Origin: an uncultured Roseateles sp. | GTDB lineage: Bacteria > Pseudomonadota > Gammaproteobacteria > Burkholderiales > Burkholderiaceae | Length of the DNA stretch: 17,767 bases | Direction of reading: 5' to 3' | Assembly: GCA_946886855.1 (NCBI GenBank) | Contig: CAMPJJ010000107.1 | Coordinates: 1 to 17,767, forward strand | Part shown: positions 7,337 through 14,048 of the stretch, one piece after another | How the letters are laid out: every line of letters starts with the position of its first letter | Position numbering within the stretch: position 1 is the stretch's first letter | Translations under genes and position numbers: made by a program | The notes under the pieces: generated by a model | Told to the model about the DNA's origin: nothing | The model's database searches: none | What the model saw: only the letters and a program-made list of their open reading frames with translations

Positions 7337-8589
7337 GCCTGGCTCCGATTGAAGATCTCACCCATCCAGCCGACGCATTCCTGGCACAGGCGCAGCCGGT
7401 TGTTGACTTGCACGTGACCGTCGGCCCCTGACGCCGCGTCGAGCAGCACGAACGACTTCCGCGTCGAGCGGATCTGCTCGTGCCACGCCCGCGCCTGCCG
7501 CGCGAAGACCTGCGAATCGCCGGCGCCGAGGATCGACAGGAAGGGCAGCGTCACCCGCGTCGGATCGGCCACCATGCCCGCGGTCTTCGGCACGAATTCC
7601 TCCGGCGTCTTCGCCCCTGCCTTCCACAGCGACACCATCCGCGAGCGCGTCGCCGCCGGCGTCGGCGCGGCCTGGGTGTTGGCCTCCACCGCCGCCTGCG
7701 CGGACAGCGCGAAGAGCTCCGCCGGGTTCGGGAATGGCGTGCTAGCGATCACCGTGGCGAAGTGCTCGGACAGCCCCGGCGCTCCCGCAGCGCGCGCCAC
7801 GAAGTAGCCGCCGAGGCTCAGACCGATCAGCGCCATCCGGCCCGGCTTCGCGCCGAAGCGCTCGACGAGCAGCTTCGTCACGGCAGCGATGGGCTTCTCG
7901 GCCTCGGCTTCCCAGTGGAGCCCGTCCTTCATCGTGATGCCCTGCCCCGGCAGATCGGCCATCGCGACGGAGTAGCCACGCATCAGCAGGTTGCGACCGA
8001 GCGACAGATAGAGGTCTTCGAAGCAGGTGTCGGCGCCGCCGATCACCAGCACCACGGGGGCGTCCGCGTCCTCGTTCTGAAGGAAGACGCCCGGCAGCGA
8101 CTTGCCTGCATAGGGCACCTCGAAGAAGGTAGCCGGCAGGCGCTGTTCGTCGACGGCCTGCGCGAAGGTCTGCTTGTGGCGCGCGACCATGCGGGCGAAT
8201 GCCTCGCCCGGCGCGGCGAACTGCCACGCAGAGCGGTAGGCCGCGAACGCCTTCATGCGTGCCTCGCCGGCCTCGCGGTGCCAGGTCTTGCGCAACCACG
8301 CGTCGGCCTGCGCATCCATCGCATCACCGTACGCGCTGAACGCCTTCATCCAGCTGTCCCCGTCGCCATCGGTGATCTGAGACGCGATGTAGTAGACCTG
8401 CCCCAGATCCAGCCCGCCGCTCGGGCCCCAGCTCGCTGCGGCCATGAAGAACAGGTCCATGTCGGGGTCGTCGAAGCAGTACTTGCGACCCAGCCGCTGG
8501 CTGGGATGCGATCCGGTGATGCGGTTGGCGGTGCCGTTGGTGGCGATGTGGGTGGCGCCGGTGGCGGCGGTCAGGGGACGGGCGGTCAT
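7333..8589 (-). CDS. Alpha/beta hydrolase, FrsA/DUF1100-like serine hydrolase with N-terminal helical cap
   Basis: A 418-residue cytoplasmic hydrolase. The start is the ATG at 8589, with AGGAG about 8 nt upstream; a longer in-frame start near 8709 would run through the operator and promoter and is rejected. Residues 40-150 form a helical cap (DLGQVYYIASQ; KTWHREAGEA). The alpha/beta core follows: oxyanion region VLVIGGAD (about 181-187), nucleophile elbow GLSLGG with Ser258, acid in LGAGDSQ (Asp358) and His392 in ADGHVQ, so the catalytic triad is complete. The layout matches the group containing FrsA-like esterases, dihydropseudooxynicotine hydrolase and Ayg1-type polyketide-chain hydrolases, which cleave C-C or ester bonds. 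The exact substrate cannot be read from sequence. It diverges from a TetR gene across a shared operator, so it is probably the target of that regulator. Confidence 0.88.
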   Translation of the reverse strand: MTARPLTAATGATHIATNGTANRITGSHPSQRLGRKYCFDDPDMDLFFMAAASWGPSGGLDLGQVYYIASQITDGDGDSWMKAFSAYGDAMDAQADAWLRKTWHREAGEARMKAFAAYRSAWQFAAPGEAFARMVARHKQTFAQAVDEQRLPATFFEVPYAGKSLPGVFLQNEDADAPVVLVIGGADTCFEDLYLSLGRNLLMRGYSVAMADLPGQGITMKDGLHWEAEAEKPIAAVTKLLVERFGAKPGRMALIGLSLGGYFVARAAGAPGLSEHFATVIASTPFPNPAELFALSAQAAVEANTQAAPTPAATRSRMVSLWKAGAKTPEEFVPKTAGMVADPTRVTLPFLSILGAGDSQVFARQARAWHEQIRSTRKSFVLLDAASGADGHVQVNNRLRLCQECVGWMGEIFNRSQA

Positions 8590-8640
8590 CGTGGGGCTCC
8601 TGGAGGATCTGGGACGTCGCTCCGTTCCGTGTCGCAACGC

Positions 8641-8669
8641 TTGCCGAAGGCCTGCAGGAGCAATAATAT
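8641..8669 (+). promoter_or_regulatory. Putative sigma-70 promoter of the TetR-family gene
   Basis: TTGCCG (8641-8646) and TAATAT (8664-8669) are separated by 17 bp, each matching consensus at 4 of 6 positions. Transcription would begin near 8676, giving a leader of about 30 nt before the ATG at 8708. The -10 element and start region lie inside the inverted repeat, consistent with autorepression. Confidence 0.5.
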
Positions 8670-8688
8670 GAGCACTACTCAGATTATT
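8662..8688. promoter_or_regulatory. TetR-type operator: 11-bp inverted repeat with 5-bp spacer
   Basis: Left arm AATAATATGAG (8662-8672), spacer CACTA, right arm CTCAGATTATT (8678-8688). The arms are reverse complements at 10 of 11 positions. The site is an AT-rich island between a hydrolase gene and a divergent TetR gene and covers the putative -10 elements of both. Size and position are as expected for the binding site of the adjacent TetR protein. The repeat is seen directly; the binding partner is inferred. Confidence 0.8.
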
Positions 8689-8691
8689 CGA
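8663..8691 (-). promoter_or_regulatory. Putative promoter of the alpha/beta hydrolase
   Basis: Read on the minus strand, TCGAAT (8691-8686) and TATTAT (8668-8663) are 17 bp apart. The -10 matches consensus at 5 of 6 positions and the -35 at only 3 of 6. The whole element is covered by the inverted repeat, so repressor binding would block it. The predicted leader is about 65-70 nt. Confidence 0.4.
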
Positions 8692-8707
8692 CTCGCGTTC
8701 CGACACC

Positions 8708-9367
8708 ATGGCCGAACCGAAGAAACCTCAATCCGATCAACCGGTTACGCGGCGCGCGCCACGTCAGGAGCGGTCCCGTCAGAAGGTGGAACTCATGTTG
8801 GAGGCCGCCACGCGGCTGCTCCAGCAGGACGATCCGGCGAACGTCAGCACCAACGCGATTGCGAAGCTGGCGGGCATCAGCATCGGCACTCTGTACCAGT
8901 ACTTCCCGGACAAGGACTCCCTCTTCCAGGCGCTGGCGGAGCGCGAATTGCAGGAGCTCTCCGACCGCATCGTCGCGGTGATGACCGGCCCCGCGCCCGA
9001 GCGGCCCGGCGGCCGGATCAGCGCCGTGGTCGGGGCGGTGCTCGATGCCTACGGCGGTCGCGGCATCGCGCATCGGCGATTGATGCAGTACTCGATGGCG
9101 CGCGGGTCGGCGGGCTTCCTCGGACCGATGCTGCGGCAGCTGCAGGCCTCGTTCGTCCAACGCGGTATCGCCACGCCGCAAGGCGGCCTGCAGGCGATGT
9201 CGCCGGCCGACGCCTTCGTGATGACCCACGCGGTCAATGGCGTGATGCGCGCCGCCGTCATGGCCGATCCCGCCGACTACGGCAGCCGCGAGGCCCTGGA
9301 GCAATCGCTGACACGGCTGATCCTGGCTTCCCTCACGCCGGCAGCGGATCGAAGCCCAACACGCTGA
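8708..9367 (+). CDS. TetR/AcrR family transcriptional regulator
   Basis: A 219-residue regulator. The N-terminal DNA-binding domain is unmistakable: RQERSRQKVELMLEAATRLL forms helix 1, and residues 47-66 (STNAIAKLAGISIGTLYQYF) are the helix-turn-helix, followed by PDKDSLFQAL. The all-helical C-terminal part (about 80-210) is the ligand-binding and dimerisation domain and does not show which ligand it binds. No strong ribosome site is visible before the ATG. It is transcribed away from the hydrolase with a 118-bp gap containing the inverted repeat. By family knowledge it most likely represses itself and the hydrolase until a substrate-like ligand releases it. The codon pattern resembles the flanking genes, so there is no sign of recent transfer. 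Confidence 0.93.
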   Translation: MAEPKKPQSDQPVTRRAPRQERSRQKVELMLEAATRLLQQDDPANVSTNAIAKLAGISIGTLYQYFPDKDSLFQALAERELQELSDRIVAVMTGPAPERPGGRISAVVGAVLDAYGGRGIAHRRLMQYSMARGSAGFLGPMLRQLQASFVQRGIATPQGGLQAMSPADAFVMTHAVNGVMRAAVMADPADYGSREALEQSLTRLILASLTPAADRSPTR

Positions 9368-9457
9368 AGGCCTCCCACGGACGTCCGAGCTCCCCCGTCT
9401 CCCACCCTTCCGCCTTCCGCCGCCCGCTTCCCCAATTGGCCTTCGCCGTCGCCTCAA

Positions 9458-9475
9458 CGTGGTATCGCTACCACG
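9458..9475. promoter_or_regulatory. LacI-like palindrome upstream of the TonB receptor
   Basis: CGTGGTA (9458-9464), TCGC, TACCACG (9469-9475): a perfect 7-bp inverted repeat whose central dinucleotide is CG. The core TGGTATCGCTACCA has the length, symmetry and central CpG typical of LacI-family operators. It lies about 40 bp upstream of a candidate -35 element and 37 bp upstream of the Fur-like box. It has no following T-run, so it is a poor terminator for the TetR gene. No LacI-type gene is in the window. Confidence 0.45.
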
Positions 9476-9511
9476 ACCGCCGCGCACTGACTCGTTTTTG
9501 TCATTTCACTT

Positions 9512-9530
9512 AATGCGAATCACTCTCAAC
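9512..9530. promoter_or_regulatory. Fur box upstream of the TonB-dependent receptor
   Basis: AATGCGAATCACTCTCAAC agrees at 15 of 19 positions with the symmetric Fur-type pattern AATGAGAATCATTCTCATT. It lies 9 bp downstream of a good -35 hexamer (TTGTCA, 9498-9503), so it covers the expected -10 region, where Fur would block transcription when iron is plentiful. It is 49 bp before the start codon of a siderophore-type receptor, which is the expected target. Confidence 0.7.
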
Positions 9531-9579
9531 TGCGTTAAAGTGCCGGCCAAAGTCACTCCCACTTTTTCCGGACTACTCG

Positions 9580-11661
9580 ATGAAGCAGCAATTCCTGTTG
9601 ACCGCGTGCGCCCTGGCGGCGTCCCTGGCGATCGGCGATCTGGCTCACGCCCAGGACGCCACCCTCGGCAAGATCGTCGTGACCGGCAAGCGCGCGAACC
9701 GCGTCTCCAAGGGCGCGACCGGCCTGCCGATGGACGTCAAGGACACGCCGCAGACGATCAGCTCGATCGACCAGGAAGACATGGCCAACTTCGGCGTCAC
9801 CGGCAGCAATGAAGCGCTGGCGCTGGCCACCGGCATCAACGTCGAGCAGTACGAGACCAACCGCGCGACCTTCAACGCCCGCGGCTTCGAGATCCAGCTG
9901 ACGCAGGTCGACGGCCTGGGGATGACGAACTCGTGGGGCACGGTCGTCGGCCGCGAGGACACCTTCCTGTTCGAACGCATCGAGCTGATCCGCGGCGCCA
10001 ACGGCCTGCTGACCGGCGTGGGCAACTCCTCGGGCACGATCAACTACATCCGCAAGCGCCCCAAGAACGAGGACAGCGGCGAGTTCAGCGTCACCTTCGG
10101 CTCCTACGGCAAGAAGCGCGCGGCGCTGGACTACAACAAGGTGCTGACGGACGACGGCGCGTGGGCCGGCCGCTTCGTCGTGGCAACCGAGGACAAGGAC
10201 TCCTACCTGCGCGACCTCAAGGACAAGCGCACCTCCGTCTACGGCGTGGTGGACGGCCAGATCGGCACGAACGGCGTGCTGACCTTCGGTATCACGGCGG
10301 TGGACGCCAAGCAGGACTCGCCGATGTGGGGGTCGCTGACGCTTTTGCGGTCCGACGGCACGCAGGCCGACTTCCCGGTGGGATCGTCGACCTCCCAGAA
10401 GTGGACCTACTGGAACACCAAGTCCTACAACGCCTTCGCCGAATACACCCATCAGCTGGGCAAGAACTGGGAAGCCAAGGTCACCTACAACTTCCGCCAC
10501 GGCAACGAAGCGACGCGCCTGCTGTACGCCTACTCCAACACCGGCGTGCTCAATCCCGACAACACCGGCCTGGTGGGCTGGCCCTACCGCAGCCTGGGCA
10601 GCTCCGACAACAACGTCCTGGACGCCAACCTCAACGGGAAGTTCAGCCTCTTCGGCCGCGAACACTCGGTGCTGGTGGGCCTGAGCCGCTCGCACCAGGA
10701 AACCAAGACCGACACCTATTCGGTGCTGGACCACATGCTGGACCCGCTGCCGGCCTTCCCCTACGACGGCGACAGCTACACGCAGCCGCAATGGGGCCCC
10801 CGCGCCGCCGGCGAAGGCGGCGAGCAGACGCTGACGCGTCTGTATGCGGCGTCCCGCCTGGCGCTGACCGATTCGATCAAGGCCATCGTGGGCATCAACG
10901 CGGTCCGGCTGGAGCGCGCCGGCTCCACGGTCTACGGCAATCCGGCCACGGGCATGACCTATCCGGACACGAAGAAGACCAGCCCCTACGTCGGCCTCAC
11001 GTACGACATCACGGCCGATCTGCTGGCCTACGTGTCGTACTCCAACATCTTCCAGAACCAGGACCAGTACGACATCAACGGCGCGTACCTGGCGCCGATG
11101 AAGGGCGTGAACGGCGAAGCCGGCGTGAAGGCCGAGTGGTTGAACAAGGCGCTGCTGACCACGGCCGCGGTCTTCACCTCGAAGCAGGAAGGGCTGGCCA
11201 CCTACGGCGGCATGACCTCGGGCGGCCAGTACTGGTACGTGCCCAAGGACGTCAAGTCCAAGGGCTGGGAAGTCGAGGCCACCGGCCGCATCGGCAAGGA
11301 CACGAAGCTGACGGCCGGCTACACGCGCCTGATGCTGACGGGGCCCGATGGCAACGACATCTACGAATGGGTGCCGCGGCACACGCTGAACTTCCGCGTC
11401 GACACCCGCGTGCCGGTGCTGCCGGCGCTGCGCGTCGGCCTGGGCGGCCGCTGGCAGTCGGAAGTCAGCAAGATCGGCAGCGCCAAGCAAGGCGCGTATG
11501 TCGTGGCCAACGCGTTCGCGTCCTATGAGCTGTCCAAGGCCGCGACCCTGCGCGTCAACGTCAACAACCTGTTCGACAAGAAGTACATCGGCGGCCTGGC
11601 CTACGGCGCCATCTACGGCGCGCCGCGCAACTTCGGCGTGTCGCTGGATTACCAGCTCTGA
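9580..11661 (+). CDS. TonB-dependent siderophore receptor
   Basis: A 693-residue outer-membrane receptor. Residues 1-24 are a Sec signal peptide (cleavage after AHA). The TonB-box region LGKIVVTGKR is near 28-37. The plug domain (about 50-160) contains DTPQTISSID, the ARGFEI turn, FERIELIRGANGLLTGVGNSSGTINYI and then RKRP, signatures of ferric-siderophore receptors of the FhuE/FpvA/PupB type. The 22-strand barrel fills the rest and ends in an NLFDKKYIGG segment and NFGVSLDYQL. There is no N-terminal STN signalling domain, so it does not drive a FecI/FecR cascade, and no sigma or anti-sigma gene is adjacent. It would take up an iron chelate using energy from TonB-ExbB-ExbD. The ribosome site is weak. 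It is preceded by a Fur-like box and ends in a strong terminator, so it appears to be monocistronic. The siderophore cannot be predicted. Confidence 0.94.
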   Translation: MKQQFLLTACALAASLAIGDLAHAQDATLGKIVVTGKRANRVSKGATGLPMDVKDTPQTISSIDQEDMANFGVTGSNEALALATGINVEQYETNRATFNARGFEIQLTQVDGLGMTNSWGTVVGREDTFLFERIELIRGANGLLTGVGNSSGTINYIRKRPKNEDSGEFSVTFGSYGKKRAALDYNKVLTDDGAWAGRFVVATEDKDSYLRDLKDKRTSVYGVVDGQIGTNGVLTFGITAVDAKQDSPMWGSLTLLRSDGTQADFPVGSSTSQKWTYWNTKSYNAFAEYTHQLGKNWEAKVTYNFRHGNEATRLLYAYSNTGVLNPDNTGLVGWPYRSLGSSDNNVLDANLNGKFSLFGREHSVLVGLSRSHQETKTDTYSVLDHMLDPLPAFPYDGDSYTQPQWGPRAAGEGGEQTLTRLYAASRLALTDSIKAIVGINAVRLERAGSTVYGNPATGMTYPDTKKTSPYVGLTYDITADLLAYVSYSNIFQNQDQYDINGAYLAPMKGVNGEAGVKAEWLNKALLTTAAVFTSKQEGLATYGGMTSGGQYWYVPKDVKSKGWEVEATGRIGKDTKLTAGYTRLMLTGPDGNDIYEWVPRHTLNFRVDTRVPVLPALRVGLGGRWQSEVSKIGSAKQGAYVVANAFASYELSKAATLRVNVNNLFDKKYIGGLAYGAIYGAPRNFGVSLDYQL

Positions 11662-11687
11662 TCGGCCCCTCAAGCGCCTGCAAATGC

Positions 11688-11716
11688 AAGACCCGGGCAG
11701 ACGCCCGGGTCTTTTT
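11688..11716 (+). terminator. Intrinsic terminator of the TonB receptor gene
   Basis: GACCCGGGC (11690-11698), loop AGAC, GCCCGGGTC (11703-11711), then TTTTT. The two A residues before the stem extend the pairing into the T-run. It lies 27 bp after the receptor stop codon and between two convergent genes. In the opposite direction the trailing T-run is poor, so it may serve the minus-strand monooxygenase only weakly. Confidence 0.93.
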
Positions 11717-11749
11717 CTGTCTGCCGCGCAGCCCGGCGCGTCGCTCGAC

Positions 11750-13348
11750 TCAGGGCTGCGGCAGACCGCAGGCGCTCATGAACCGCTCGAGTTCGTCGAC
11801 CTTCGCCGCCTCGACGACCGCGGCGATGTAGCCGTCGGGCCGCACCAGGATCCAGGCGCCCGCTTGCGGCGCGTAGGCCTCGCGGAAGTCGCCGTGCTCG
11901 TCCAGATAGTCGGCGCCATCGCCGGCGTCGCCGATCGCGTGGCGGCGGAGCCCGGCCCGCGCGACGACGCCGCCGCGCGCGTTCAAGGACGTCCGCGACA
12001 CGCCGCAAGCCAGCAGCGTCCAGTGCGGTCCCTTGAACAGCTCGAACAGCCGCGTCCCCTGCCCCGCCGCGCCGCGCAGGCGCGCATCGGGCGCGCGGTC
12101 GCCGGCCAGCGGGCCGCGCTCACGGACCGGCGCCTCCAGTGCGAGCGAGGACTCCGGATACCCGATGTCGAGCTGATGCACCTCGCGCCCGCGACGGTTG
12201 TCGCCGCGCTTGGCCGCGTCGAGCAGCCGGGTCGACAGCTTCAGCATCCCGGCGGCCACCGGCCGGCGTTCTTCTTCATAGGTGTCCAGCAGCGCATCCG
12301 GCGCGCCCCGCAGCACGGCGCCCAGCTTCCAGCCCAGGTTGTAGGCGTCCTGCACGCTGGTGTTGAGGCCCTGCCCGCCGGTCGGCGGATGGATGTGCGC
12401 CGCGTCGCCGGCGAGGAACACCCGCCCGACCCGATAACGCGCCGCCAGGCGGGCGTTCATGGTGTACGCGGACGCCCAGGACACCGCCTCGATGCGGATG
12501 TCCCCGCGGCCCGCGCGGTCCTTCACCATCGCATTGAGCCCGTCGACGCTCAGGTCGATCTCGCCTTCCAGCGGCACCGGCGCCTGCAGCTGGAACAGCG
12601 CCGTCCCCGCCAGCGGACAGAGCGCGAGCTGCCGTTCCATCGACCCGTCGTTGAACTGATGCCACGCGTCGCGCGGCAGCCCGGTCACGCTGACGTCCGC
12701 CACCACCGCCCTCACACCCAGCGTCTTGCCGGGAAAGTCGATGCCCAACTGCTGGCGCACGTCGCTGCGCCCGCCGTCCGCGCCGACGAGGTACTGCGCG
12801 CGGATCCGCTCCTGACGGCTGGCGCCCTCCTCCGCGGCCGCACCGGTCTGGACGGCCACGCGCGCGGTGACACCCGACTCGTCCTGCTCGAAGTCCACCA
12901 GCGCGCAGCCATGGCGCGGCGCGTGTCCAAGTTCCGCCAGCCGCTCGCGCATCGCGGCCTCGGTCACGAACTGCGGCAGCATGAGCGCCATCTGGTGCGG
13001 TTCCGTCGGGGTCGGCGGCGAGGTCTCGACCGCGTCCTTGTCGACGAAACTGCCGTCCGCCGCATGGTGACGCTGCGGCGGGTAGGGCCCGCCGGCCGCC
13101 ACCAGCCAGTCCAGCAGGCCGAGGTCCTCCAGCACTTCCTGCGTGCGCGGCTGGATGCCTTTCCCGCGCGAGCCGTGGAAAGGCTGGGGCGCCTGCTCGA
13201 TCAGTTGAAAATCGACACCCCGACGCGCGAGGTCGATGGCGAGCGTCAAGCCCGCCGCGCCGGCGCCGACGATGAGGACCTCGGTCGTTCCCGGCAGAGG
13301 TCCGGGAGCGGCGCCAGGGTCGGCGCACGGGGGGAGGGAATCGTTCAT
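11750..13348 (-). CDS. Class A FAD-dependent aromatic monooxygenase (PheA/TfdB/MhpA-like)
   Basis: A 532-residue cytoplasmic flavoprotein. The start is the ATG at 13348, with GGAG about 5 nt upstream; a longer in-frame start at 13375 would lie in the operator region. Motifs in order: dinucleotide-binding VLIVGAGAAGLTLAIDLARRG (residues 24-44), the conserved Arg region SRGKGIQPRTQEVLEDLGL, the DG motif VGADGGRSDVRQQLG (188-202), and the FAD ribityl GD motif LAGDAAHIHPPTGGQGLN (312-329). A C-terminal thioredoxin-like domain (about 390-532) is typical of the phenol hydroxylase and MhpA group. Such enzymes use NAD(P)H and oxygen to hydroxylate an aromatic ring; relatives also inactivate antibiotics such as rifampicin or tetracycline. 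Substrate is not readable here. It diverges from a MarR gene, which probably controls it in response to an aromatic ligand. Confidence 0.92.
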   Translation of the reverse strand: MNDSLPPCADPGAAPGPLPGTTEVLIVGAGAAGLTLAIDLARRGVDFQLIEQAPQPFHGSRGKGIQPRTQEVLEDLGLLDWLVAAGGPYPPQRHHAADGSFVDKDAVETSPPTPTEPHQMALMLPQFVTEAAMRERLAELGHAPRHGCALVDFEQDESGVTARVAVQTGAAAEEGASRQERIRAQYLVGADGGRSDVRQQLGIDFPGKTLGVRAVVADVSVTGLPRDAWHQFNDGSMERQLALCPLAGTALFQLQAPVPLEGEIDLSVDGLNAMVKDRAGRGDIRIEAVSWASAYTMNARLAARYRVGRVFLAGDAAHIHPPTGGQGLNTSVQDAYNLGWKLGAVLRGAPDALLDTYEEERRPVAAGMLKLSTRLLDAAKRGDNRRGREVHQLDIGYPESSLALEAPVRERGPLAGDRAPDARLRGAAGQGTRLFELFKGPHWTLLACGVSRTSLNARGGVVARAGLRRHAIGDAGDGADYLDEHGDFREAYAPQAGAWILVRPDGYIAAVVEAAKVDELERFMSACGLPQP

Positions 13349-13360
13349 GCGGCTCCAATT

Positions 13361-13377
13361 GAGTGTATTTTGCACAT
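13361..13377. promoter_or_regulatory. Weaker partner MarR site between the divergent genes
   Basis: TGCACAT (13371-13377) is identical to one arm of the perfect palindrome at 13409-13425. With the same 3-bp spacing its other arm is GAGTGTA, which matches only 4 of 7 positions. It lies 12-28 bp upstream of the monooxygenase ATG, and its centre is 48 bp from that of the strong site. It could be a second, low-affinity MarR operator acting on the monooxygenase promoter. Confidence 0.45.
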
Positions 13378-13392
13378 AACAGGAGGGATGGT

Positions 13393-13878
13393 ATGCCGGC
13401 TAGTAAAAATGTGCAAGATGCACATATGTCGACCCAACTGAAGGCCTTGCACGGCGCGCTGATCCGCATCGCGAGCGTGATGAACCGCCCGCGCAACGAC
13501 GAGCGCCTGATCGAGGAGGCGGGCGTGCCGCTGGACCGGGCGCTGTTCCCGCTGCTCGTGGGCATCGAGCGTCTCGGGCCGATCGGGGTGGTGGACCTGG
13601 CCGAGCGCGTGGGTCGCGACTACACGACGGTGAGTCGCCAGGTGGCGAAGCTGGAAAGCCTGAACCTGGTCAGCCGCCAGAAAAGCGCGCAGGACAGCCG
13701 CGTGCGCGAGGCCGTCGTCACCGCCGAGGGTCAGGCGATGACGGATCGCATCGATACGGCGCGACAGCGCATGGGGCGGGAGATCTTCGGCGAGTGGCGC
13801 AAGGAGGAGCTCGACGACCTCGTGCGTCTGATGACGAAGTTCGTCGACGCGCTCGAAGGCGCGACCGAGTCGCGCTGA
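13393..13878 (+). CDS. MarR family transcriptional regulator
   Basis: A 161-residue regulator from the ATG at 13393, chosen because AGGAGGG (13381-13387) is 5 nt upstream. An in-frame ATG at 13426, directly after the palindrome, is where many relatives would begin (MSTQLKALHGALIRI) and remains possible. The winged helix is clear: GPIGVVDLAERVGRDYTTVS is the helix-turn-helix, RQVAKLESLNLVSRQ the recognition helix and following segment, and KSAQDSRVREAVVTAEG the wing. Terminal helices give dimerisation. MarR dimers typically release DNA when they bind aromatic compounds, and the neighbouring gene is an aromatic-type monooxygenase, so a substrate-sensing repressor of that gene and of itself is the likely role. 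A strong hairpin follows the stop codon. Confidence 0.93.
   Translation: MPASKNVQDAHMSTQLKALHGALIRIASVMNRPRNDERLIEEAGVPLDRALFPLLVGIERLGPIGVVDLAERVGRDYTTVSRQVAKLESLNLVSRQKSAQDSRVREAVVTAEGQAMTDRIDTARQRMGREIFGEWRKEELDDLVRLMTKFVDALEGATESR
13409..13425. promoter_or_regulatory. Perfect MarR-type palindrome at the start of the MarR gene
   Basis: ATGTGCA (13409-13415), AGA, TGCACAT (13419-13425): a perfect 7-bp inverted repeat with a 3-bp spacer, the usual size for a MarR site. If translation begins at 13393 the site lies within codons 6-11; if it begins at 13426 the site ends at the base before the ATG. An AT-rich run (TAGTAAAAAT, 13401-13410) precedes it and could supply a -10 element, but I see no convincing -35. 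Confidence 0.7.
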
Positions 13879-13892
13879 AGCCCGGCATGCAC

Positions 13893-13924
13893 GACGCCCG
13901 CAGGACTCGCGTCCTGCGGGCGTC
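13893..13924. terminator. Terminator-like hairpin after the MarR gene
   Basis: GACGCCCGCAGGAC (13893-13906), loop TCGC, GTCCTGCGGGCGTC (13911-13924): a perfect 14-bp GC-rich stem beginning 14 bp after the MarR stop codon. No T-tract follows on either strand, so it may stop transcription poorly or mainly protect the 3' end. Confidence 0.65.
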
Positions 13925-13964
13925 TGCAAGCGTCTGCCGGCGATCGTGGACTGCCGAGGCCGCT

Positions 13965-14006
13965 GGCCCTCACCCCCTTCCTCTCCCGCAAGCGGGAGAG
14001 GGAGCA
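13965..14006. repeat. Dispersed-type hairpin repeat (CTCTCCCGC-AA-GCGGGAGAG)
   Basis: GGCCCTCACCCCCTTC leads into CTCTCCCGC (13981-13989), AA, GCGGGAGAG (13992-14000), then GGAGCA. The form 'CCCTCACCCC...CTCTCCCGCAAGCGGGAGAGGG' recurs, as I remember, between genes in many GC-rich proteobacterial genomes as a REP-like or miniature element. It lies between convergent genes, the usual location. Only one copy is in the window, so repetitiveness rests on recall. Confidence 0.6.
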
Positions 14007-14048
14007 AGTACGACCCAGGCGCTTGTCGGCAGGGACATGCAGGGAAAT

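Noticed and set aside
7178..7417. A 79-codon plus-strand frame in the gap after the Rhs cassette
   Set aside because: It overlaps the end of the hydrolase and the coupled 40-residue ORF on the other strand, with no ribosome site or familiar motif.
7480..9513. A long plus-strand frame across the hydrolase and TetR genes
   Set aside because: It is antisense to the hydrolase, which has a complete catalytic triad, and out of frame with the TetR gene. Its product is Arg-rich with no domain.
9553..11673. A 706-codon open frame antisense to the TonB receptor
   Set aside because: The receptor strand carries a signal peptide, plug motifs and barrel; the antisense product has no recognisable domain and biased composition.
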